Assembly (NCBI GenBank): GCA_029260345.1
Contig: JAJDDK010000006.1
Coordinates: 124,001 to 188,000, forward strand
Length of the DNA: 64,000 nt
Source of the DNA: Phycisphaerales bacterium
Lineage (GTDB): Bacteria > Planctomycetota > Phycisphaerae > Phycisphaerales > UBA1924
Reading direction: 5' to 3'
Shown in pieces: positions 34,133 to 41,314 of the stretch (position 1 is the stretch's first letter; the number at the start of each line of letters is the position of its first letter). The notes under the pieces are model-generated. The model did no database searches, was not told where the DNA came from, and worked only from the letters and a program-made list of their open reading frames with translations. Made by a program: the position numbers and the translations under genes.

Positions 34133-37100
34133 ATGAGCGGAGCTACAGCAGAGGTGAGCGGGGCAGGCGCCAGAGCGAAAGCCGCGCGGATGCATCGGTT
34201 CGAGGTTAGGACCAAATCGGGACGTACGGACCCGCGGGCGGCGGCGTTGCGGCGTGAGGCGGCAGCGATTGGCATCCCCCTCGAGGATGTCCGCGTGGCG
34301 CGGCTGTACCTCGTGCACGGGGCCTTGGATTCGAAGCAGGTCAATCGGATCGCGATGGAGCTGCTGGCGAACCCGGTGCTGGAGGATGTCGAACAGGGAG
34401 CGTCCTCATCTCCGAGCGGGGCTGTCTGTGTTGAGATTCATCCGCTTCCCGGCGTGATGGATCCGCCGGCCCGAACGGTCGAAGCCGCGATCGGTGCGCT
34501 GATTGATGCCCATGACGTCGAAGCATCCACGGGCTGGCGGTATGAATTGACCGGTGCGACTCGTGAACAGGCGGAGGGCCTTGCAAAGCGCTTGCTCGCC
34601 AACCCCGTGATTCAGGCGATTCACTTTGAGCCTTTTTTTCCAGGCGCATTCCCACATGGCGAAAAGCGTCCGTTTCAGCTTTCGCACGTCACGATTCGCG
34701 ATCTGAGTGATGACGAGTTGCAGACGCTCAGCCGCGACGGGCATTTGTTCTTGTCGCTCGATGAGATGCGTGCGATTCAGACGTATTACCGCGACGCGAA
34801 TCGTGAACCGACGGACATCGAACTTGAAACGCTTGCACAAACGTGGTCGGAGCACTGCGTTCATAAGACGCTGAAGTCTGATGTGTTGTATCGCGGCCCG
34901 AAAGACGACATCATCGATTGGTCCAATCGTCCGGGGCATGTGGTGCAACCGGATGGCTCGGTGAAGATCGACAACTTGCTGAAATCCACCGTCGCCGCAG
35001 CGACGCATGAACTGATTGCGGACGGCCTTGACTGGACGCTCAGCGTGTTCGTAGACAACGCGGGGATCATTGCGTTTGACGATGACCACGCGGTCTGCGT
35101 GAAAGTCGAAACGCACAATCACCCAAGCGCGATTGAGCCGTACGGCGGCGCCGCGACGGGCGTGGGGGGCTGCATTCGCGACATCATGGGCACGGGGCTG
35201 GCGGCCAAGCCCATCGCAAACACTGATGTGTTTTGTGTCGCGTATCCGGATGGATGGGGTGACACGGCGCAAGGCGGCGCCAAGCAATTGCCTGCTGGAT
35301 GTCTGCACCCGAAGCGGATTCTGAAGCAGGTTGTCGCTGGCGTGCGCGACTACGGCAATCGGATGGGCGTGCCGACGGTGTCGGGATCGGTGTATTTCGA
35401 TGACCGGTACGTTGGAAATCCGCTCGTGTATTGCGGGTGTGTGGGTGTGATGCCGCGCGACAAGATTGACGGGCATGCGAAGCCCGGGGATCTGATTGTG
35501 GCGCTTGGTGGGCGCACCGGGCGCGATGGTATTCACGGCGCGACGTTTTCGAGCGCGGAACTCACGGACACGCACGCGGATGAGTTTTCGCACGCGGTGC
35601 AGATCGGCAATGCCATTGAAGAAAAGAAGGTGCTGGATGCGATCCTGCGCGCGCGCGACCACGAGAGCGGCACGCTTTTCCGCGCGATCACGGATTGCGG
35701 CGCCGGTGGGTTCTCCAGCGCCGTTGGTGAAATGGGTGAGAAGGTCGGCGCGGAGGTGCACCTTGAGCGGGCGCCGCTGAAATACGACGGCCTGACGTAC
35801 AGCGAGATCTGGATCAGCGAAGCGCAGGAGCGCATGGTGCTGTCGGTGGCGCCGGATCGGTTGGAGGCGCTCCAGGAAATTTGCGATGAGGAATCCGTCG
35901 AGCTTGCCGTGCTGGGCACGTTTGGCACACCGAAGAGCGAACTGATATTGAATTTTCACGGCAATGAAGTCGGCCGCATCGGCATGGAGTTCCTGCACGA
36001 TGGTCTGCCGAAACTGACGCGCGAGGCGACATGGAGCCAGAGCCCCGAGCGCCAGCGAGGGGTCACTGAGACTTCAAGCAACGCGCACAATGTCGACCTG
36101 AACAGCGACGTCCGATCCACACTCCTCAATCTCCTCTCACACCCCAACATCGCGTCGAAACGCTGGATCGTGCGCCAGTACGACCACGAAGTGCAGGGCG
36201 GCGCCGTGATCAAGCCGCTGGTCGGGCCGAACGGCGATGGCCCGGGCGATGCGACGGTGATTCAACCGGTCGCGGGCTCAACACAAGGCCTGGCAATTTC
36301 GCAGGGGCTGGCCGTTCCTGCGGGCGACCCGGCGGCGGGGGGTGATCCGTACCTGATGGCGCTTGAAGCAGTCGACGAATGCGTGCGCAATCTGGTGTGC
36401 GTCGGCGCTGATCCCTCGCGCATCGCGATCCTCGACAACTTCTGCTGGCCGAGTTGCGCGAAGCCGGAGAATCTCGCTTCGCTCGTGCGCGCCGCCGAAG
36501 GGTGCTACGACGCGGCGAAGGCGTATCGCACACCATTCGTCAGCGGCAAAGACTCGCTCAACAATCAGTTCACGACGGAAGACGGTCGCACGATTGAAAT
36601 CCCACCGACGCTGCTGATTACGGGCATCGGCATTGTGCCGGACGTATCGGAATGCGTGACGATGGATTTGAAGGGCGGCGGTCCAAAGGGTTCGTCGTTG
36701 TTTCTCATTGGTCCGGCGCCGAGGAAGGCGCTGGATGTCGCTGAAGGCGTGCGCACAGCGAACGCGATTCATGAGTTGATTCGCGCAGGGCTGATTCTCT
36801 CGGCACACGATGTTTCCGAGGGCGGCGTCGCGGTCGCCGCGGCGGAGATGGCGCTGGCGTCAGGCATGGAAGGCGTCACGCTCGTTACCGATTGGCTGGC
36901 GCAAGCGTCCGAGACGAAGGACACCGCCGCAGCGCTCTTCGGCGAAGGCGGCTCGCGATACCTCGTTGAAGTGAGCGCAAAGCACTTTGATCGTTCGACA
37001 TTTGAAGGCGCTTTCCGCGATCAGATGGAGAAATCCGGAGCGAAGTTCGCCGGCGTGGGGTTCGTTGAACCGGGGCAGAAGGGCTTTTCAATCGTTCCCA

Positions 37101-37180
37101 CCGCCGGCGCCGCCAAATCGATAGCGCAATTCGACGTTGATGAACTCAAGAACGCGTTTCTGGGCACGCTAGATTGGTGA
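34133..37180 (+). CDS. purL: Phosphoribosylformylglycinamidine synthase, PurS-PurS-PurL fusion
   Basis: Step 4 of purine synthesis converts FGAR, glutamine and ATP to FGAM. The 1015-residue product is longer than small PurL (~740-780). Its first ~170 residues hold two PurS-like repeats (EVRTKSGRTDPRAAALRREAAAIGI...MELLANPVLEDVE and VEIHPLPGVMDPPARTVEAAI...RLLANPVIQAIHFEPF). The synthetase follows: LSLDEMRAIQTYYRDANREPTDIELETLAQTWSEHCVHKT, VETHNHPSAIEPYGGAATGVGGCIRDIMGTG and FVSGKDSLNNQ. A SPERQRG insertion sits at about residue 636. There is no glutaminase domain, so PurQ must be elsewhere. Confidence 0.94.
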   Translation: MSGATAEVSGAGARAKAARMHRFEVRTKSGRTDPRAAALRREAAAIGIPLEDVRVARLYLVHGALDSKQVNRIAMELLANPVLEDVEQGASSSPSGAVCVEIHPLPGVMDPPARTVEAAIGALIDAHDVEASTGWRYELTGATREQAEGLAKRLLANPVIQAIHFEPFFPGAFPHGEKRPFQLSHVTIRDLSDDELQTLSRDGHLFLSLDEMRAIQTYYRDANREPTDIELETLAQTWSEHCVHKTLKSDVLYRGPKDDIIDWSNRPGHVVQPDGSVKIDNLLKSTVAAATHELIADGLDWTLSVFVDNAGIIAFDDDHAVCVKVETHNHPSAIEPYGGAATGVGGCIRDIMGTGLAAKPIANTDVFCVAYPDGWGDTAQGGAKQLPAGCLHPKRILKQVVAGVRDYGNRMGVPTVSGSVYFDDRYVGNPLVYCGCVGVMPRDKIDGHAKPGDLIVALGGRTGRDGIHGATFSSAELTDTHADEFSHAVQIGNAIEEKKVLDAILRARDHESGTLFRAITDCGAGGFSSAVGEMGEKVGAEVHLERAPLKYDGLTYSEIWISEAQERMVLSVAPDRLEALQEICDEESVELAVLGTFGTPKSELILNFHGNEVGRIGMEFLHDGLPKLTREATWSQSPERQRGVTETSSNAHNVDLNSDVRSTLLNLLSHPNIASKRWIVRQYDHEVQGGAVIKPLVGPNGDGPGDATVIQPVAGSTQGLAISQGLAVPAGDPAAGGDPYLMALEAVDECVRNLVCVGADPSRIAILDNFCWPSCAKPENLASLVRAAEGCYDAAKAYRTPFVSGKDSLNNQFTTEDGRTIEIPPTLLITGIGIVPDVSECVTMDLKGGGPKGSSLFLIGPAPRKALDVAEGVRTANAIHELIRAGLILSAHDVSEGGVAVAAAEMALASGMEGVTLVTDWLAQASETKDTAAALFGEGGSRYLVEVSAKHFDRSTFEGAFRDQMEKSGAKFAGVGFVEPGQKGFSIVPTAGAAKSIAQFDVDELKNAFLGTLDW
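36035..36068 (+). repeat. In-frame dispersed SPERQRG-type repeat inside purL
   Basis: The core CCCCGAGCGCCAGCGAGGGG is an imperfect palindrome (CCCC/GGGG arms). It is translated in frame as SPERQRGV at a linker that is otherwise variable. I recall similar short GC-rich, REP-like repeats being common in planctomycete genomes; only one copy was noticed in this window. Confidence 0.5.
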
Positions 37181-37205
37181 TCATTCGCGAAAAGGTGAGG
37201 CCGTC

Positions 37206-37481
37206 ATGTTGTTCATGGTGATTGAACGATTCAAAGGCGGCGACCCCGGGCCGGTCGGAGAGCGCTTTCATTTGCGTGGGCGCCTCATTCCGGAAGGCAA
37301 CAGCATTGAGTTCGTCGCAAGTTGGATGACCAGCGATGGGGCAGCGTGCTATCAACTGATGCAAGCACCATCGCGCGACGCGCTCGATTCGTGGATGGTG
37401 AACTGGAGGGATCTTGTTGATTTTGACGTGGTTGAAGTGATGCCGAGCGCCGATTTCTGGGCAATCCGAAACGCAAAATGA
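37206..37481 (+). CDS. DUF3303 family protein
   Basis: This small soluble protein has 91 residues: MLFMVIERFKGGDPGPVGERFHLRGR, then VASWMTSDGAACYQLMQAP, then DALDSWMVNWRDLVDFDVVEV. This pattern is the DUF3303 signature. A GGTGAGG site lies 4 bases upstream of the start codon and the gene begins 25 bases after the purL stop, so it may ride on the purL transcript. Function unknown; a ferredoxin-like, dimeric-barrel fold is likely. Confidence 0.88.
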   Translation: MLFMVIERFKGGDPGPVGERFHLRGRLIPEGNSIEFVASWMTSDGAACYQLMQAPSRDALDSWMVNWRDLVDFDVVEVMPSADFWAIRNAK

Positions 37482-37555
37482 TCACGGTTTGCCTTGATTT
37501 TTATATTTCACATTGCACGGCTCTGCCCGATTGCGATTGAGTGAGTTCATCAATG

Positions 37556-37593
37556 AGAAACCGCCCGATCGAGTCAACGGTCGATCAGGCGGG
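37556..37593 (-). terminator. Hairpin terminator after the isochorismatase gene
   Basis: The arms CCGCC(C)GATCGA and TCGATC(A)GGCGG enclose an eight-base loop, 43 bases past the minus-strand stop at 37636. On the minus strand a moderately T-rich tail (TTTCTCATT) follows. It may serve the convergent DUF3303 gene too. Confidence 0.5.
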
Positions 37594-37635
37594 GAGGAGA
37601 GAGGGGAGTGTGTGTCGTCAAATGCAAAGTGGGGC

Positions 37636-38850
37636 TTACTCAGCGTGCTGATCAAACAGCCCGGGCCAGTTCGTATTCGCACGCGAGACGCTTCCCTCAA
37701 AGTCCGCATTGAATTTCTTCAGGATGTCAGCGTTGACGTTGAGGTAGAGCTTTCCGTTTCGGACTTGCGCCGTCGTGATGTCGACTGGAAGCAGCACGTT
37801 GATTGAGACGCCGTAAGAGCAGAAACCGCCATACTGAGGAACGAATCGCTCAGGGTCTGCGAGGAAGGTCCTCTTGCTGGTTTCAGAGGCGAAGAGATAC
37901 GTGGCGCCGGCGTGCTGAGCACGGATCGTGGGAGAGCCGTTGATCGGTTTCTCACTCTGGAAAAAGCTGACCGGGTCGAAACCATCGAGGCCGATTCCGC
38001 TGGCGCCCGAAACATTGACGAGGGTTCCGCGAGCGCCGGAAATCTTCGCAACGGCCTCGTCGGTGCTCCACACATCGCTCGCGATCATGCGGTAGTTCAC
38101 AAAGGCGGCTTCGAATCCGTCATAGCCCGGCAGCTTCGCGGCGGCGGTGGCGTCGGAGACGATCACAACCTCAAAACCTTCCTCGATCAGGTCTCGCATA
38201 TGCGATTCCACGCAAAGGTTTGCGGACATGCCTGCGAGAACGATCTGGTTGATGCCGGCCTTGCGGAGCTGTAGCGCCAGATCATTGGACTCGGGGCCAT
38301 AAACTTTGTGAGGCCCGACGACGACCGTCTTGCCATCGTTGATGTACGGCTTGTACCGGTTCAGCCAATCGGCGCCCGTACTTTCAATGGATGATGCGTC
38401 GAGCGGGCCGGTTCGATCGAACATGCCGATGTTGTGCATCAGCTTTTCGAGAGCGCCCTCGAATTTCCAGTTGTGGTCGTGCGGGTAGTAGTAGTGGGGA
38501 CTGACGAAGACGCGCGAATTGCTGCTCTGGGCAGCCATGAAGAGACGTTCGAGGTTTTCGACCGTTCCGTTTTCGATGACGCTCTCGCCAACCACGCCCC
38601 AGGCCACGCCTTCAGGGCTGAGGAAGTCGTTTTGCGGATCGATGACGACGAGCGCGAATTCGCCATAGTTGAGGTTCACGCCAGGACGCGGAATCGGCGC
38701 ATCATCGCGCGGCCCGTCGATGTAATGGATTTGAGCGGTTCCGTTCAGCGGCTCATGATTCTTGTGATTGCTTGGCTGGGCTTCAGCCGCGACGGAAGCA
38801 AAAGCGCCGATCACAAGGGTTGCTGTCGTGATGATGGTGTTCGTGAACAT
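37636..38850 (-). CDS. Exported isochorismatase-family hydrolase fused to a YHS domain
   Basis: The start at the ATG at 38850 (MFTNTIITTA) has AAAGGAAA upstream and a signal peptide (LVIGAFASVAAEAQ). The 404-residue protein's cysteine hydrolase carries the triad: Asp71 (VVIDPQNDF), Lys182 (GPHKVYGPE) and Cys213 (GMSANLCVESHM). A C-terminal YHS-like metal-binding domain follows (YLFASETSKRTFLADPERFVPQYGGFCSYGVS), then DGDIT-like VLLPVDITTAQVRNGKLYLN. It is last in a three-gene operon under the TetR operators. Substrate unknown; a periplasmic amidase or other hydrolase is inferred. Confidence 0.87.
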   Translation of the reverse strand: MFTNTIITTATLVIGAFASVAAEAQPSNHKNHEPLNGTAQIHYIDGPRDDAPIPRPGVNLNYGEFALVVIDPQNDFLSPEGVAWGVVGESVIENGTVENLERLFMAAQSSNSRVFVSPHYYYPHDHNWKFEGALEKLMHNIGMFDRTGPLDASSIESTGADWLNRYKPYINDGKTVVVGPHKVYGPESNDLALQLRKAGINQIVLAGMSANLCVESHMRDLIEEGFEVVIVSDATAAAKLPGYDGFEAAFVNYRMIASDVWSTDEAVAKISGARGTLVNVSGASGIGLDGFDPVSFFQSEKPINGSPTIRAQHAGATYLFASETSKRTFLADPERFVPQYGGFCSYGVSINVLLPVDITTAQVRNGKLYLNVNADILKKFNADFEGSVSRANTNWPGLFDQHAE

Positions 38851-38957
38851 CTTGATTTCCTTTCTCTCTTGGACTCTGATGGATCGAGGCACGTTGAAAC
38901 GGAAGTGATTCGGGCAGGCGTGAACGAATCAGGTTGTGCTGCGCCATTTCGTGACGT

Positions 38958-39464
38958 TCACCAAACGTCTGGAATGCCCTCATGTGACGTTGGTCTCGGA
39001 CCTGGCGCGGGCCATCGAAAGCGGCGTTCGGTTTCTGCTATTGGGAGATCGTTGATGCTGGCCTCGCGGCGCCGCATCAGGCCGGCTTCGTCAAACTCCC
39101 ACAACTCGTTTCCGTAGCTACGGAACCACCGGCCTTCGGTGTCGTGCCACTCGTATTGAAATCGCACGGCGATACGGTTCTCGCGAAATCCCCACAGCGC
39201 CTTCGCGAGCCGGTAGTCAAGTTCCCTGCTCCATTTGTGTTGCAGAAATGCTTGAATCTCTTTGCGCCCACGAAGGAACCGGTCGCGATTGCGCCATTCG
39301 CTGTCTGGCGAGTAGGCCATCGCAACGCGCTTCGGATCGCGGCTGTTCCATGCATCCTCCGCAGCACGGACTTTCGCGATGGCTGTGTCGGGCGTAAACG
39401 GAGGGACAAGTGCGCGCGATGTTCGCGCCGATGCAGAAGCGTCGGGGAGGGGTTCAGACTTCAT
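38958..39464 (-). CDS. DUF1348 (NTF2-like) protein
   Basis: The start at the ATG at 39464 ([12 protein letters not shown]) has a strong AAGGAG site 6 bases upstream; the longer frame begins at 39488. The 168-residue NTF2-like fold has the DUF1348 blocks [90 protein letters not shown]1348 members are often near CMD and TetR genes, as here. Function unknown. Confidence 0.88.
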   Translation of the reverse strand: MKSEPLPDASASARTSRALVPPFTPDTAIAKVRAAEDAWNSRDPKRVAMAYSPDSEWRNRDRFLRGRKEIQAFLQHKWSRELDYRLAKALWGFRENRIAVRFQYEWHDTEGRWFRSYGNELWEFDEAGLMRRREASINDLPIAETERRFRWPAPGPRPTSHEGIPDVW

Positions 39465-39519
39465 GTCAGGCTCCTTGCGGCGGCGCATTCATTCAGAGAA
39501 CAGCCGTCGACACACGTGA

Positions 39520-40089
39520 TTAGCGAGCGGACGCGGTGAGTTCGGTCGGGGCCCATTCGACGGCCGCGAAGGCGCTATCGAGCGGTGTGTTTGCAATGTG
39601 ATTTGTGTAGTTGGACATCACCTTCATCGCAGTGCCCAAGATGACTTCCAGGATGGTGCGCTTCGTATAGCCAGCGGAAAGCAGCGCATCGATTTCACTC
39701 TGCTTGGGCCAGCCGCGGCTCTCATTAATTCGCACAGCAAAGACTCGCAGGGCTTCCAGCTTTGGATCTGTGAGTTTCGTGCCGTCACGAAGCGCTTCAA
39801 TGACATCGTCAGGCACACCCTGGGCCTTGGAGATACCGGTGTGTGCCGCCATGCAATAGGTGCAACCGTTCAGGCGATTATTGACCATCAGGATGATCTG
39901 GCGCTCAGTCGGCGTTAGGTCGGTCTTGTCGAAAATCGTTGCCAGACTCATGTAGCCCTCAAGGAGGGCCGGAGCTTCGGCCATCGTGGCGAGCAGATTT
40001 GGCAGGAATCCGAAGGCCGTCTGAGCTCCTTCGATAAGTTCCTTCGAATCGGGCGCCGTCTCAGCGGTGTGGATTGGGAATCGTGACAT
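39520..40089 (-). CDS. AhpD-like carboxymuconolactone decarboxylase-family protein
   Basis: The 189-residue protein starts at the ATG at 40089 with a near-perfect AAGGAGG 6 bases upstream. The alkylhydroperoxidase active site is present: CTYCMAAHT (Cys76, Cys79, His83) in ILMVNNRLNGCTYCMAAHTGISK. The opening FGFLPNLLATMAEAP and the closing EVILGTAMKVMSNYTNHIANTPLD are typical. It is the first gene of the operon beside the TetR gene. A peroxide or thiol-stress role is likely; physiological reductant unknown. Confidence 0.9.
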   Translation of the reverse strand: MSRFPIHTAETAPDSKELIEGAQTAFGFLPNLLATMAEAPALLEGYMSLATIFDKTDLTPTERQIILMVNNRLNGCTYCMAAHTGISKAQGVPDDVIEALRDGTKLTDPKLEALRVFAVRINESRGWPKQSEIDALLSAGYTKRTILEVILGTAMKVMSNYTNHIANTPLDSAFAAVEWAPTELTASAR

Positions 40090-40246
40090 AACGAACCTCC
40101 TTCAGGCAATGCGATACCCGGCCCGACGAATCGCTCGACGGATGTGGGTATGGCGGGTTGTGAGTGCGCGGGACGCGCCGTGACTCGTGGGGCCCTGCGG
40201 GCCGATCATCCATGTAGATCTGAATATGGATGCCACTGAGCCAAAT

Positions 40247-40264
40247 ATACTGACTAATCAGTAT
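40247..40264. promoter_or_regulatory. TetR-family operator 1
   Basis: ATACTGACTAATCAGTAT: perfect 7-bp arms (ATACTGA/TCAGTAT) around a CTAA centre, the common TetR operator layout. It lies 158 bases upstream of the AhpD-like start. Confidence 0.85.
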
Positions 40265-40375
40265 GTGTCAATGCACTGGCTTTTTATTTGTCAAAAAAAC
40301 TGCAAGACTGATTCTATTGGCCACTATGCGACGATAATTCATTCGCAAGGCGAACTTCTTTGTGGTGGAGGAATC

Positions 40376-40404
40376 TTGATTTAGGGCCAGTTATACTATA
40401 CAGT
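40376..40404 (+). promoter_or_regulatory. Promoter of the TetR-family regulator gene
   Basis: TTGATT (40376-40381), 17 bases, TACAGT (40399-40404). The -10 box lies inside operator 2, so the regulator should repress itself. An AAAGGA ribosome site (40427-40432) follows, 8 bases before the ATG. Confidence 0.55.
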
Positions 40405-40410
40405 CAGTAT
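40393..40410. promoter_or_regulatory. TetR-family operator 2
   Basis: ATACTATACAGTCAGTAT: the right arm TCAGTAT equals operator 1 and the left arm ATACT matches over five of seven bases. It overlaps the regulator's -10 box, 30 bases before its start. Confidence 0.75.
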
Positions 40411-40440
40411 CTATTCCTGTCCCCTCAAAGGAACCTCCTC

Positions 40441-41034
40441 ATGCCTCCGAGCCGGCGAGAAGATCTGATCGACGCGGCGATGCGTGCTTTTTACAAGCAC
40501 GGTTTCCACGCTTCGAGCCTCGACGACATCCAGAAAGAGGGCGGCATCAGCCGCATGACGCTCTACAACCACTTCAAGTCCAAGGATGAGCTGGTTGTGG
40601 CAGCAATGCGTCGGCGCGACGAGATTTTTCGCAACCGCCTGATGAAGTTTGTTGAGTCGAAGGCAAAGTCGCCGCGCGAGCGGCTGCTCGCCGTGTTTGA
40701 CTTCCACGAGGATTGGTTCACGGGCAACGAGTTTTGCGGCTGCATGTTCATCAATGCGTCCGCGGAATTTTCGGCTGCCGACTCGGCGCCGCGACGCATC
40801 GCTGCTGAGCATAAACAAGAAATCGTGCGATACCTGCGGGAGCAGTGCGAAGCGGCGGGATTTTCGAATCCGGGTGAAATTGCTGAGCAGCTCAACATTT
40901 TGCTTGAGGGCGCGATTGTCACCGCTCGTGTTGTTGGGCAAGTCGCCGCCGGCGGGAATGATCCGGGCGCTTCAGCTCGGCTTGCAAGACAAATGGCATT
41001 CGAAATACTCGATCGGGCGTCAATCGCCACATAG
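40441..41034 (+). CDS. TetR/AcrR-family transcriptional regulator
   Basis: The 197-residue protein starts at the ATG at 40441 (MPPSRREDLIDAAM). The N-terminal HTH is standard: AFYKHGFHASSLDDIQKEGGISRMTLYNHFKSKDELVVAAM. The C-terminal ligand domain contains FDFHEDWFTGNEFCGCMFINASAEF, with two nearby Cys residues (CGC) that might sense oxidants; this is inferred from the AhpD-like target. It is divergent from the AhpD/DUF1348/isochorismatase-YHS operon, with matching operators between them. Confidence 0.93.
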   Translation: MPPSRREDLIDAAMRAFYKHGFHASSLDDIQKEGGISRMTLYNHFKSKDELVVAAMRRRDEIFRNRLMKFVESKAKSPRERLLAVFDFHEDWFTGNEFCGCMFINASAEFSAADSAPRRIAAEHKQEIVRYLREQCEAAGFSNPGEIAEQLNILLEGAIVTARVVGQVAAGGNDPGASARLARQMAFEILDRASIAT

Positions 41035-41170
41035 TTGAGATCGCGCCACGCGATCCACGATTTGGATCAGCTGGCTTGATTTGAAGCCACTAGCTGAAAC
41101 TGTCGCCCATATTGAGAAGATGATCGAAAGGCGTCGCTCAGCAACTCTGAGTGTCGTCAAGAAATCGAAG

Positions 41171-41256
41171 CGGAGAGGGGGGGATTCGAACCCCCGATGC
41201 CCAAAGGGCATACCGGTTTTCGAGACCGGCGCATTCAACCACTCTGCCACCTCTCC
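41171..41256 (-). tRNA. tRNA-Ser (CGA)
   Basis: Read on the minus strand: acceptor GGAGAGG pairs with CCTCTCC, the anticodon arm CCGGT-CTCGAAA-ACCGG gives anticodon CGA, a long variable arm ATGCCC-TTT-GGGCAT is of class II type, and the T arm GGGGGTTCGAATCCCCC is complete. Discriminator G. The 3' CCA is not encoded, so it must be added post-transcriptionally. Confidence 0.96.
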
Positions 41257-41314
41257 GGTGGTGCGGGCGGGCATTCTGGCGGCGCCCGCAAGGAGTTTCA
41301 ACTGGACCGGTCGA

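Larger units (their letters stand above)
40090..40440. other. Divergent regulatory region between AhpD-like operon and tetR-type gene
   Basis: This 351-bp gap is more A+T rich than its flanks. It holds two 18-bp operator-like palindromes and a plus-strand promoter (listed separately). I see no coding frame with a ribosome site and no stable RNA. Confidence 0.7.

Noticed and set aside
34406-35998. Long minus-strand frame of 530 residues opposite purL
   Set aside because: It is rich in Arg/His from antisense GC-skewed codons and lies entirely inside a highly conserved gene.
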